DNA of 39,899 nt from an uncultured Acidovorax sp. GTDB taxonomy: Bacteria > Pseudomonadota > Gammaproteobacteria > Burkholderiales > Burkholderiaceae_C. Each line of letters starts with the position of its first letter. Within the stretch, counting starts at the first letter, position 1. The stretch is from NCBI GenBank assembly GCA_913774955.1, contig CAJYKV010000019.1, positions 1 to 39,899 of the forward strand, in the 5' to 3' direction. Below, one piece after another: positions 15,571 to 23,630 of the stretch. Position numbers and translations under genes: made by a program. The notes under the pieces are model-generated. The model ran no database searches, was not told the DNA's origin, and saw only the letters and a list, made by a program, of their open reading frames with translations.

Positions 15571-17049
15571 ATGGGCGCCATCACCCTGGACGGCCTTTCG
15601 TGCCCGTCCTGGATTTCCCTTTTTCGCAACGTACCGCCGCGCGTGTCCCTTCCGCACTCCTCCCTGCGTCCGCTCCGCCCCGGCCTGTTCGCCGCGGCGA
15701 TCGCGATCCTGGCCGGTTGCTCGGCCACGGATGTCCACCGTCCGCAGGCGCCGGTGCTGCCGGCCGCCTGGACGTCGCCCGTTCCCGCAGGGGCCGCGGC
15801 GCAGCCGGAATTCCGCGCCTGGTGGAAGGCATTCCACGATCCCGTGCTCGACGCGCTGGTGGACGAGGCGCTGGCCGGCAACCTCGACCTGGCGATCGCC
15901 ACGCACCGGCTGCGCGAGGCGCGCCTGCAGGCCGGGCGCGCCGCGGTGCAGTTCCGCCCGTCGTTCAGTGCCGGGGCGCGGACGCTGCAGGACATCGAGG
16001 CCGCCGACAGCTACTTCCACGCCAGCATCGACATGGTGTGGGAGCTCGGCCTGTTCGGCGCCGCCGACAGCGCACGCGAAGCCGCCGCGGCGGACCGGGA
16101 CGCGGCGGTCGCGGACGGCCAGGGCGCGCGCGTGGCCGTGGTGGCGGACGTGGTGCGCAACTACCTCGACCTGCAGGCGGCGCGCCGGCAGCTGCAGTTG
16201 CTCGACCGGTTGGCCGAACTCGACGAGCGCACGCTGAAACTCGCGCAGGTGCGCCAGCGCACCTGGACCGGTGGCACCGACGAGGTGGCCCAGGCCGGCG
16301 TGCAGCGGGCGCGCACGCGTGCCGCCCGTGCCGTGCCCCAGGAGGCCCAGGCCCGCGCCGCCCAGTCGCTGGCGGTACTGCTGGGCCGGCCGGCGCCGGA
16401 CCCGGCCTGGACCGCGGCCGGCCCGGTGCGGGCATCCGCCCTCGCGCCGTTCGCCTTCTCGTCCCTGCCCGCCGACCTGCTGCGCACGCGCCCCGACATC
16501 CAGGCCGCGGAAGCCGCCGTGCGTAAGGCCGCGGCCGATGTCGGCATGGCCCGCTCCGAGCTCTACCCCCGCTTCGCGATCACCGGCTCGCTGCTGTACG
16601 CGTTCAACATCACGCGCAACCGCCGCACCACCAGCGACAACGTGCCGGCCATCGGCCCGACGATCGACATCCCGCTCTTCGACTGGGGACGCCGCCGCAT
16701 GCAGGTGGACGCGCAGGAGGAGGCCCTGCAGAGCGCCACCCTGGCCTACCAGCGCACCGTGCGCGGCGCCGTCGCCGAGGCCGACGGCGCGCTGGCCGCG
16801 CTGGCCGCGCAGCAGTACCGTGCGGACGCGCTCGCCGAGGCGCAGCCGGCGCTCGCGGAACGCGTGCGTGCCGGCGGCGTGCAGGCGCGGCTGGGCCTCG
16901 CCAGCGAATACGACGGCCTCGCCGCGCGCCGCGCCGCGCTGCAGGCCGATGCCGAATGGGCCACCGCGCAGGACGCGCGCTCGCTGGCCTTCGTGGCGCT
17001 CTACAAGGCCCTGGGCGGCGCGCCGCTGCCCGCCGGGGAGGCGCCATGA
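15571..17049 (+). CDS. Outer-membrane efflux lipoprotein, NodT/OprM family
   Basis: This is a TolC-like outer-membrane channel of the NodT lipoprotein subfamily. A hydrophobic segment ends in a lipobox ILAGC, then HRPQAPVLPAAW starts the mature part. Two OEP repeats follow: an N-terminal one with AWWKAFHDPVLDALVDEAL and DLAIATHRLREARLQ, and a C-terminal one with LPADLLRTRPDIQAAEAAVRKAAADVGMARSELYPRFAITGS and IDIPLFDWGRRRMQVDAQ. The ATG at 15571 has GGAAGG four bases upstream and gives about 492 residues with a long leader. A GTG at 15643 would give a tidier 26-residue lipoprotein signal but lacks a ribosome site. The stop overlaps the permease ATG (ATGA). It provides the exit duct for the ABC exporter encoded next. 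Confidence 0.92.
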   Translation: MGAITLDGLSCPSWISLFRNVPPRVSLPHSSLRPLRPGLFAAAIAILAGCSATDVHRPQAPVLPAAWTSPVPAGAAAQPEFRAWWKAFHDPVLDALVDEALAGNLDLAIATHRLREARLQAGRAAVQFRPSFSAGARTLQDIEAADSYFHASIDMVWELGLFGAADSAREAAAADRDAAVADGQGARVAVVADVVRNYLDLQAARRQLQLLDRLAELDERTLKLAQVRQRTWTGGTDEVAQAGVQRARTRAARAVPQEAQARAAQSLAVLLGRPAPDPAWTAAGPVRASALAPFAFSSLPADLLRTRPDIQAAEAAVRKAAADVGMARSELYPRFAITGSLLYAFNITRNRRTTSDNVPAIGPTIDIPLFDWGRRRMQVDAQEEALQSATLAYQRTVRGAVAEADGALAALAAQQYRADALAEAQPALAERVRAGGVQARLGLASEYDGLAARRAALQADAEWATAQDARSLAFVALYKALGGAPLPAGEAP

Positions 17050-18182
17050 TCGCCCTCGCCCGCAAGACACTCATCCATGAATGGCGGCGCTTCGTGCCCG
17101 CCGTGTTCGCGGTGGGCTTTTCGTGCGTGCTGCTCGCGGTGCAGGCGGCGCTGGTGCTGGGCATCTTCGGCAGCGCCGCGCTGTACGTCCGGGCGTCCGG
17201 CGCCGACCTCTGGGCCGGCTATCCCGGCACGCAGAGCGTGAACTTCGGCCGCGCGATCGGCCGCGACGTGGACCTGCGCCTGGCCATGGACCCGGCGGTC
17301 GCCGCCACCGAGCCCTACGTCTGGGTGGATGCGGACTGGCGCGGCACGCAGGGCGGGCGCGGGGGCGTGTCCGTCTACCTGTCGGGCATCCGCACCGCGC
17401 CGGACGGCATGCTCTTCTCCCGCCTGCTCGCGCCCTGGCAGCGCGAGGCGCTGCGCACGCCCGGGGCCGTCATCGTGGACCGGGCGGACCTCTCCACCCT
17501 CAGCGCCACCGTCGGCGGCAACGCCTGGATCAATGGCCATGCCGTGCGCGTGGTGGCGGCCGTGGACGGGCTGCGCGGCCTGGGCGGCGCGAACGTGCTG
17601 TCCTCGCTGGACACGGCACGCGAGATCGCCGGCGGGAACTCCGCCGCCAGTCCCACCTACGTCGTGGCCCGCACGCACTCCCCCGAGCAGGCCGCCCAGG
17701 TGCAGGCGCGGCTGGCCGCCGGTGCGCCGGGCTTCGGGCCCTTCGAGGTCTGGACGGCGCCCCAGTTCGCGCGGCGTTCGCAGCTCTACTGGCTGCTGGA
17801 CACGGGCGCGGGCGTGGCCGTACTGTTCATGGTGGGCATCGTCTGCCTCGTCGGCACGGTGGTCACCAGCCAGTCGCTCATGGCCGTGGTGGCCGGATCG
17901 GCCCGCGAGTACGCCGTGCTGAACGCGCTCGGCGTGAGCCGCCGCGCGCTCGGGCGCCTGGTGATAGAGCAGGCCTGCTGGATCGGCGGGCTGGGCCTGC
18001 TGCTCGGCGGCCTCGCCAGTGCCGGGCTGCTTTGGATCGCCATGGTGCAGGGCGTGCCGGTGGCCATGACGCCCGCCACCGCCCTTGCCTGCGCCGGTCT
18101 CGTGGCGCTGGTCGCGCTGCTGTCGGGCCTGCTGGCCATGCGCGGCCTGATGGCCGCCGACCCCGCCCTGTTGCTGCGATGA
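17046..18182 (+). CDS. ABC transporter permease, FtsX/MacB/DevC type
   Basis: This 378-residue permease has the FtsX topology: one N-terminal transmembrane helix (about 17-40), a large periplasmic domain (to about 250), then three helices (LLDTGAGVAVLFMVGIVCLVGTVV, the IGGLGLLLGGLASAGLLWIAM region and LALACAGLVALVALLSGLLAM). The linker VAGSAREYAVLNALGVSRRAL is the coupling segment typical of DevC/MacB permeases. No ATPase is fused to it, unlike MacB; that subunit is the next gene. Start and stop codons overlap both neighbours by 4 bp (ATGA), so subunits are made in step. MacB-type exporters do not carry substrate through the membrane but drive release from the periplasm through the outer-membrane duct, which would suit a periplasmic or membrane-released product. 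Confidence 0.9.
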   Translation: MIALARKTLIHEWRRFVPAVFAVGFSCVLLAVQAALVLGIFGSAALYVRASGADLWAGYPGTQSVNFGRAIGRDVDLRLAMDPAVAATEPYVWVDADWRGTQGGRGGVSVYLSGIRTAPDGMLFSRLLAPWQREALRTPGAVIVDRADLSTLSATVGGNAWINGHAVRVVAAVDGLRGLGGANVLSSLDTAREIAGGNSAASPTYVVARTHSPEQAAQVQARLAAGAPGFGPFEVWTAPQFARRSQLYWLLDTGAGVAVLFMVGIVCLVGTVVTSQSLMAVVAGSAREYAVLNALGVSRRALGRLVIEQACWIGGLGLLLGGLASAGLLWIAMVQGVPVAMTPATALACAGLVALVALLSGLLAMRGLMAADPALLLR

Positions 18183-18940
18183 ACTCCGCTCCTCCCATGG
18201 TCTCCGACGTTCCCCGCACCGCCGCGCCGCGGCCCGGCGCCCCGAGCCTGCAGGCCATCGAGCTGCAGAAATCCTTCGTCTCGGGCGTGGTGCAGGTGCC
18301 CGTGCTGCGCCAGCTCTCGCTCGCCATCCATCCGGGCGAGCTCACCCTCATCTCCGGCCCCTCGGGCTGCGGCAAGAGCACCCTGCTGTCGCTGCTTTCC
18401 GGGCTGCAGCGGCCGGACGCGGGCAAGACCCTCGCGCTCGGTGAAGACCTGGGCACCCTCGGCCAGCGCGCGCTCGAGCGCTTCCGCCTGCTGCACACGG
18501 GATTCGTGTTCCAGGGCTTCAACCTGTTCCCCGCGCTGACCGCGCTCGAGCAGGTGCAGCTGCCACTGGGCTACCTGGGCATGGATGCCCGCGAGAGCGC
18601 CCGGCAGGCGCGGCGTGCGCTCGACGAGGTCGGGCTCACGCAACGCGCGCACATGCGCCCCGCCCAGCTCTCGGGTGGCGAAAAGCAGCGCGTGGCGATC
18701 GCCCGGGCCATCGCCAAGTCGCCGCAACTGCTCTTCGCCGACGAACCCACCAGCGCACTGGATGCGGACAGCGGCCAGCGCGTGATCGACATCCTCCACC
18801 GCATCGCGCGCACCCACGGCACCACCGTGCTGTGCGTGAGCCATGATCCGCGCCTCGTGCGGCACGCCGACCGCGTGCTCGGCATGGAGGACGGAGCCAT
18901 CCGCAGCGACTGGCGCCAACCGGACGCCACCATCCCATGA
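18179..18940 (+). CDS. ABC transporter ATP-binding protein, LolD/MacB type
   Basis: The 253-residue ATPase has Walker A GPSGCGKST, the Q-loop VFQGFNLFPALTALEQV, signature LSGGEKQRVAIARAIAKSP, Walker B LLFADEPTSALD and H-loop CVSHDPRLV. The FQxxNLxPxLTxLENV-like Q-loop marks the MacB/LolD/FtsE group. It couples to the FtsX-type permease whose stop codon it overlaps by 4 bp, and its own stop overlaps the adaptor gene in the same way. The first 25 residues are Pro/Ala-rich and probably disordered. It is cytoplasmic and attached to the inner membrane in the assembled exporter. Confidence 0.94.
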   Translation: MNSAPPMVSDVPRTAAPRPGAPSLQAIELQKSFVSGVVQVPVLRQLSLAIHPGELTLISGPSGCGKSTLLSLLSGLQRPDAGKTLALGEDLGTLGQRALERFRLLHTGFVFQGFNLFPALTALEQVQLPLGYLGMDARESARQARRALDEVGLTQRAHMRPAQLSGGEKQRVAIARAIAKSPQLLFADEPTSALDADSGQRVIDILHRIARTHGTTVLCVSHDPRLVRHADRVLGMEDGAIRSDWRQPDATIP

Positions 18941-19899
18941 CACGCCTCTTCTTCCTCTCCCGGCCCCGGGCGGCACGCGGCATGGCCTGCGCGGCCTCGG
19001 CCCTGGCCCTGGCCCTGGCCTGGCTCGCCGCCGCCTGCACCGAGCACGGCGCCGCGCCTGCGCCCGCCGCCGACGCGGCAGCCTCCGCACCGGCTGACGC
19101 TGCGGCGGACGTGGCCATCGCCCGCGGCCGCATCGAAGTGCAGGGCGGCCTGCTCGAACTCTCCCCGCCGCAGGACGGCGTGGTGGAATCCGTGGCCGTG
19201 CATGAAGGCGATACCGTGAAGCGCGGCCAGGTGCTGCTGCGCCTGTCCGGGACGAACGCGCAGGCCGAGGCCGGCATCGCGCAGGCCGAACTGCAGCTGG
19301 CCGAGGCGCGCGAGCGCGCCCGCGCCCAGCAACTGCCGGCCCTGCGCCGCACCGCGGCCCGCCTGGCCGAGGCTGCGGCCGCCGGCGCCGCCGAGCCGCA
19401 GCGCGCGGACGACGCCGCGCAGGCCCTGCGCGCCGCCGAATCCGATGCCGCCGTGGCCCGCGCGGAAGCCGAGGTCGCCCGCCGGCGGCTCGAGCAGGTG
19501 CGCAGCCAGCAGGCCCGGCTCGAACTGCGGGCGCCCGAGGACGGCACCGTGGTCCACCTGAAGACCCAGGCCGGCCAGCGCCTGCTGGCGGCCTCCGCCG
19601 GCCACTCGGCGATCACGCTGCTGCCGCGCCGTCCGCTGATCGTGCGCGCCGAAGTCAACGAAAGCTACGCCGCCTCCGTGCAGCCCGGCATGCGCGCCTC
19701 GGTGACCACCGACGGCGACGCCATGCCGGTCGCCCTGCCGCCCGCGCGCGTGGTGCGCCTGAGCCCCGTGCTGGGCACCGCGCGGCTGCAGGACGACAGC
19801 CAGCGCGGCCCCGTGCGGGTCGTGGAATGCGTGCTCGAGTTCGACAAGCCCCCGCAGGTGCGGCCCGGCCAGAGCGTGCGCGTGAGCTTCCATCCCTGA
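18937..19899 (+). CDS. HlyD/MacA-type periplasmic adaptor lipoprotein
   Basis: The 320-residue membrane fusion protein starts with a basic N-terminus and a hydrophobic segment ending in a lipobox-like LAAAC, so it is probably anchored by lipid in the inner membrane. A biotinyl-lipoyl half-motif (SPPQDGVVESVAVHEGDTVKRGQVLLRL) is followed by an Ala/Arg-rich coiled coil (about 105-185), then the second half (LRAPEDGTVVHLKTQAGQRL) and a beta-barrel region (PLIVRAEVNESYAASVQPGMRA). The coiled coil is short, compatible with MacA-like bridging of permease and outer-membrane factor. It overlaps the ATPase gene by 4 bp and is followed after 14 bp by the HAD phosphatase gene, with no terminator between, which ties export and enzyme genes into one operon. 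Confidence 0.92.
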   Translation: MTRLFFLSRPRAARGMACAASALALALAWLAAACTEHGAAPAPAADAAASAPADAAADVAIARGRIEVQGGLLELSPPQDGVVESVAVHEGDTVKRGQVLLRLSGTNAQAEAGIAQAELQLAEARERARAQQLPALRRTAARLAEAAAAGAAEPQRADDAAQALRAAESDAAVARAEAEVARRRLEQVRSQQARLELRAPEDGTVVHLKTQAGQRLLAASAGHSAITLLPRRPLIVRAEVNESYAASVQPGMRASVTTDGDAMPVALPPARVVRLSPVLGTARLQDDSQRGPVRVVECVLEFDKPPQVRPGQSVRVSFHP

Positions 19900-19913
19900 C
19901 GAGGAATGACCCG

Positions 19914-20672
19914 ATGACGACAGCCTCCTTCCCCCTTTCCTCCCTGCGCCGCGGCGCTGCATCCGGCACCGGCACCGGCCCCGACGCACCGTTCCCGGGC
20001 TGGATGGTCCAGTGCGATTTCGACGGCACCATCAGCACGGTGGACGTCACCGACGCCCTGCTGCAGCGCTTCGGCCAGCCCGGCTGGCAGGCGCTGGAAG
20101 ACGCCTGGGAGCGCGGCGAAATCGGCTCGCGCGAATGCATGAAGGGCCAGGTCGCCCTGCTCGACATGGACCGCGCCGAACTCGACGCCCATCTGGCAAC
20201 GATCGCCGTGGACCCGCATTTCGCCGCCTTCGTGCGCGAGGCGCGCCGGCTCGGCATGCCGGTGCAGGTGGTGAGCGACGGCATCGATTACGCCATCCGC
20301 ACGGTGCTGGCCCGCCACGGCCTGGAAGACCTGCCCGTGATCGCCAACCGCCTCGTGCAGTCCGGCCCGCGCCAGTGGCGGCTGGAATCTCCCTGGGCCA
20401 GCGCCGCCTGCGCGCGCGCGAGCGGCAACTGCAAGTGCGAGCGCCTCGAAGAGCAGCGCACGCTGCACGGCCGCGTGCTCTTCGTGGGCGACAGCACCTC
20501 GGATTTCTGCGTTTCCGGCCGTGCGGACTTCGTGTTCGCCAAGTACAAGCTCATCGGCCACTGCGAAAGCCACGGCATCGCGCACGCGCCCTTCATCGAC
20601 TTCGCGGACACCATCGGGCTGCTCCACCAGCTGGACGCGCTCGCGCCGCGCGCGCTGGAGCTGGCGGCATGA
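19914..20672 (+). CDS. HAD-family phosphatase, MtnX/SerB-like
   Basis: This 252-residue protein has all four HAD motifs: nucleophile and acid Asp35/Asp37 in VQCDFDGTIS, motif II around VQVVSDGIDYAI, a basic residue region after it, and GDSTSD for motif IV. Fold and wording are closest to the MtnX/phosphoserine phosphatase group. A CARASGNCKCERL segment with three cysteines sits in the cap-proximal part. The substrate should be a small phosphate ester, perhaps a phosphorylated amino or hydroxy acid on the way to the product that the locus makes. GAGGAA precedes the ATG. Its stop overlaps the next gene by 4 bp. No methionine-salvage genes are nearby, so a true MtnX role is unlikely. Confidence 0.85.
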   Translation: MTTASFPLSSLRRGAASGTGTGPDAPFPGWMVQCDFDGTISTVDVTDALLQRFGQPGWQALEDAWERGEIGSRECMKGQVALLDMDRAELDAHLATIAVDPHFAAFVREARRLGMPVQVVSDGIDYAIRTVLARHGLEDLPVIANRLVQSGPRQWRLESPWASAACARASGNCKCERLEEQRTLHGRVLFVGDSTSDFCVSGRADFVFAKYKLIGHCESHGIAHAPFIDFADTIGLLHQLDALAPRALELAA

Positions 20673-21589
20673 GCGCGTCCGCCGCCACCCTGCGCGCCAC
20701 GGCGGAAACGGTCGTGCCGGACACCCCGGCCTGCCGCCATGACACGCAGCACGAATACCTGCTCGAAGGCCATGGCCCGCTGGCGCAGACCGGCGTGCTG
20801 CTGATCCACGGCCTCACCGGCACCCCCAACGAGATGCGTCTCGTCGCGAAGGGCCTGCACCGCGCGGGCTTCACCGTGCTGGCGGTGCAACTGGCCGGCC
20901 ACTGCGGCACGCAGGACGATCTCGTCGCCACGCGCTGGCAGGACTGGGTGGCGAGCGTGCGGCGCGGCGCAGACCGGCTCATGCAGCGCACCGGGCAGCC
21001 GATCGTCGCCTGCGGGCTTTCGATGGGCGCGGTGCTCGCGCTCGCGCTGGCCATCGAGCGGCCGAAGCAGGTGGCGGGCGTCGTGGCGCTCTCGCCCACG
21101 TTCCGCTACGACGGCTGGAGCATGCCCGCCTACACGCGCCTCTCCTTCCTGCTGCCGGTGTTCCGGGCCCTCGGCATCGGCCGCCGCAGCGTCTTCATGG
21201 AGCAGCCGCCCTACGGCATCAAGGACGCCGCGCTGCGCGAGCGCGTGGTCGCGCAGATGCACTCGGGCGACAGCGCCGCCGCCGGCCTGCCCGGCAACCC
21301 CTGGTGGTCGGTGATCGAGATGCGCGCGCTGGCCGCCCACGTGCGCCGCAACCTGGGCGCCGTGCGCGCGCCCTGCCTGGTCATGCACGCGCGCTACGAC
21401 GACATCGCCTCGGCGGACAACGCGCGCGAGATCGCCCGCGGCGTGCGCAACGCCCCCGTCGAACTGGTGCTGCTCGACGACAGCTACCACATGATCACCA
21501 TCGACCGCGAGCGCCGCACGGTGCTGGCCCGCACCGTCGCCTTCGCGGAGGCGGTGGCGCGCGGGCACGGCGCCGGGGCGGCGCCATGA
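20669..21589 (+). CDS. Alpha/beta hydrolase (carboxylesterase-like)
   Basis: The 306-residue protein shows the alpha/beta hydrolase core: oxyanion loop LLIHGLTGTPNEMR, nucleophile Ser118 in CGLSMGAVLAL, the acid in CLVMHARYDDIAS and the His in LLDDSYHMITID. It resembles bacterial carboxylesterases and acyl-thioesterase-like lipases rather than dienelactone hydrolases. No signal peptide is visible, so it works in the cytosol. It is overlapped by 4 bp at both ends, upstream with the phosphatase and downstream with a small membrane protein. In this setting it might release or trim an acyl or ester intermediate. The substrate is not readable from the sequence. Confidence 0.85.
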   Translation: MSASAATLRATAETVVPDTPACRHDTQHEYLLEGHGPLAQTGVLLIHGLTGTPNEMRLVAKGLHRAGFTVLAVQLAGHCGTQDDLVATRWQDWVASVRRGADRLMQRTGQPIVACGLSMGAVLALALAIERPKQVAGVVALSPTFRYDGWSMPAYTRLSFLLPVFRALGIGRRSVFMEQPPYGIKDAALRERVVAQMHSGDSAAAGLPGNPWWSVIEMRALAAHVRRNLGAVRAPCLVMHARYDDIASADNAREIARGVRNAPVELVLLDDSYHMITIDRERRTVLARTVAFAEAVARGHGAGAAP

Positions 21590-21972
21590 CGCCCGTGGAT
21601 GGGGGCGGCATCACGCCGCTGGTCGCCGTGCTCTGGCTGCTCAACATGCTGGTGGACACGGGCGGGCAACTGGCCTTCAAGGCCGCCGCGACCGCGGACC
21701 CGCGCGCGGGCGGCGGCCTCGCACGCTGGATCTGGATGGCGCGCCGCCCATGGCTCTGGGTCGGCATCGGCTGCTACGTGGCCGAATTCCTCGTCTGGCT
21801 CGCGTTCCTCTCGCTGGTGCCGCTCTCCGACGGCGTGCTGCTGGGCTCGATCAACATCGTGGCCGTGATGGTGGCCGGCCGCTTCCTTTTCCGCGAAAAG
21901 CTCTCGCCGATGCGCGTGGCGGGCATCCTGCTGGTGTCGGCCGGCGTCGCCGTCGTGGGCCTGAAGGCCTGA
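21586..21972 (+). CDS. Four-helix SMR/EamA-type membrane protein (ArnE-like), first of a pair
   Basis: This is a 128-residue protein with four predicted transmembrane helices, the size of a small multidrug resistance or ArnE/ArnF subunit. Helix 1 carries VDTGGQLAFKAAA; the D-T-x-x-Q-x-x-F-K pattern recurs in the next gene and resembles the GQLCQK stretch of ArnE. Helix 4 ends in a typical EamA repeat (FREKLSPMRVAGILLVSAGVAVVG). Proteins of this size act as dimers, and the adjacent paralogue suggests a heterodimer, as in ArnE/ArnF flippases for undecaprenyl-linked aminosugars. It overlaps the hydrolase gene by 4 bp and is followed after 4 bp by its partner. Whether it flips a lipid-linked precursor or exports a small amine cannot be decided here. 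Confidence 0.82.
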   Translation: MTPVDGGGITPLVAVLWLLNMLVDTGGQLAFKAAATADPRAGGGLARWIWMARRPWLWVGIGCYVAEFLVWLAFLSLVPLSDGVLLGSINIVAVMVAGRFLFREKLSPMRVAGILLVSAGVAVVGLKA

Positions 21973-21976
21973 TGCC

Positions 21977-22384
21977 ATGAAGCGCTTCTACGCCATCGGC
22001 TTCTTCATCCTGGTCGCGTTCGACACGCTCGCGCAGATCAGCTTCAAGCTCGCCGGCGAGCATGCGCTGCCGCTGGAATTCTCCGGCGCCTGGCTCTCGC
22101 GCGTGTTCGGACAGCCCTGGATCTACGGCGCCTTCGTGGGCTACGTGGGCGCCTTCTTCACCTGGATGACGCTGCTGGAGCATGCGCCGATCGGCCCGGC
22201 CTTCGCGGCCTCGCACCTCGAAGTGGTGTCCGTGCTGGCGCTCTCGGCCTGGCTGTTCAACGAGCCCATCGGCTGGCCGCAACTGCTGGGCGCGGTGCTC
22301 ATCGCGGGCGGCATCGCCTGCCTGGCGCGCAGCGAGGCGGCGGAGCAGCCGCCCGAGAGCCCGGCCGCGCCCCATGGCGCCTGA
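21977..22384 (+). CDS. Four-helix SMR/EamA-type membrane protein (ArnF-like), second of a pair
   Basis: The 135-residue protein has four transmembrane segments. Helix 1 has VAFDTLAQISFKLAGE, matching the D-T-x-x-Q-x-x-F-K of the preceding gene; the third segment has LEHAPIGPAFAASHLEVVSVLALSAWLFNEPIGWPQLLGAVLIAGGI, the EamA half-repeat pattern. A Pro/Glu tail follows helix 4. The conserved acidic residue in helix 1 sits near where SMR transporters carry their essential glutamate. Four bases separate it from its partner, and its end overlaps the DegT aminotransferase gene by 11 bp. Heterodimer formation with the partner is inferred from the pairing. Confidence 0.82.
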   Translation: MKRFYAIGFFILVAFDTLAQISFKLAGEHALPLEFSGAWLSRVFGQPWIYGAFVGYVGAFFTWMTLLEHAPIGPAFAASHLEVVSVLALSAWLFNEPIGWPQLLGAVLIAGGIACLARSEAAEQPPESPAAPHGA

Positions 22385-23609
22385 GGCACCGCCCACCGCC
22401 GGCCTGCCGCTGCGCTGGAGCGACCTGCGCCCGGGCGGCGAGGCAGAGCTGGGCGGGGCGCTCGCGCGCTTCCTCGGCGTGCCGGCCGCGCAGATCGAAT
22501 GTTCCGGCACCGCCGCGCTGGTGATCGCCCTCGCCGCACTGCGCGCGGCCGAGCCCCGCCGCGACGAAATCATTGCGCCCGCCTACACCTGCCCGCTGGT
22601 CGCCCTGGCCGCTGCGCATTGCGGTTTGCGGCTGCGCCTGTGCGACCTGCGGCCGGGCAGCCTCGACCTGTGCCCCCGATCGCTCGCCGCGCTCTGCGGC
22701 CCGCGGACGCTGGCCGTGCTGCCCACGCACCTCGCCGGCCGCGTGACCGACGTGGCGCCGGCCCGGGCCATCGCACACGCCGCGGGGGCCCGCGTCATCG
22801 AGGACGCGGCACAGGCCCTGGGTGCGCGGCAGGAAGGCGATGCCTGCATCGGCACCGGCAGCGACGTGGTGTTCTTCAGCATGGCGGTGGGCAAGGGGCT
22901 CACCCTCTACGAAGGCGGCGCGCTCGTGGTGGCCGACCCCGCCCTGCGCGCAGCCTGCGCACAGGCAGCGGCCACGCTCGCACCCTGGCGCCGCGGCTGG
23001 GAATGGCGCCGCAGCCTGGAGCTGATCGGCTACGCCGCGCTCTACCGCCCGGCCGGCCTGCCGCTCGCCTACGGGCTGCCGCTGCGCCGGGCGCTCGCGC
23101 GCGGCGACCGCATCGGTGCCGCGGGCGACGATTTCGACGACGCCATTCCCCTGCACCGCGTGGGACGCTGGCGGCAGGCCGTGGGCGTGCGCGCCCTGGA
23201 GCGCCTGCCGGCATGGCTCGCCGAAAGCGGGACGCGCGCACGCCGGCGCATCGCCGTGCTGCGCGACCGGGTGCCCGCAGTGCAGGTGCTGCAGGACAGC
23301 CCTGCCGTGCGAGGGGCGCGCGGCACCTGGCCGACCCTGCTGGTGCTCATGCCCGATGCGGCCAGCCGCGAGACCGCCATCCGCGCGCTGTGGGGCGCAG
23401 GCCTGGGCGTGAGCCTGCCGTTCGTGCATGCCCTGCCCGACTATCCGCGCTATGCGCACCGCATCACCCACGACGCGGGAGACGACTGGCCGAACGCCCG
23501 CGACTTCGCACGCCGGGTGATCGCCGTCAGCAACAGTCCCTGGCTGCCGGATGCGGGCTTCGACCGCGTATGCGATGCGCTGCGGCACGCCGCCGGCACG
23601 TGCGCCTGA
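22374..23609 (+). CDS. DegT/DnrJ/EryC1/StrS family PLP aminotransferase
   Basis: The 411-residue enzyme has the fold-type I hallmarks of the DegT family: cofactor-phosphate loop ECSGTAALVIAL (about 42-53), the ring-stacking stretch APAYTCPLVAL, Asp144 in VIEDAAQALGAR for the pyridine nitrogen, and Lys174 in FFSMAVGKGLTLYEGG as the Schiff-base lysine. Family members aminate keto-sugars or keto-cyclitols, and some related proteins dehydrate sugars. The usual FSFxxxK sequence is changed to FFSMAVGK, so the enzyme is a divergent branch and a non-sugar ketone is possible. The ATG at 22374 lies inside the end of the preceding gene (11-bp overlap). It is the last gene of the plus-strand operon; 21 bp later the converging ureohydrolase-like gene ends. 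Confidence 0.87.
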   Translation: MAPEAPPTAGLPLRWSDLRPGGEAELGGALARFLGVPAAQIECSGTAALVIALAALRAAEPRRDEIIAPAYTCPLVALAAAHCGLRLRLCDLRPGSLDLCPRSLAALCGPRTLAVLPTHLAGRVTDVAPARAIAHAAGARVIEDAAQALGARQEGDACIGTGSDVVFFSMAVGKGLTLYEGGALVVADPALRAACAQAAATLAPWRRGWEWRRSLELIGYAALYRPAGLPLAYGLPLRRALARGDRIGAAGDDFDDAIPLHRVGRWRQAVGVRALERLPAWLAESGTRARRRIAVLRDRVPAVQVLQDSPAVRGARGTWPTLLVLMPDAASRETAIRALWGAGLGVSLPFVHALPDYPRYAHRITHDAGDDWPNARDFARRVIAVSNSPWLPDAGFDRVCDALRHAAGTCA

Positions 23610-23630
23610 CCCCCGGCGCCGAGACCGCGG

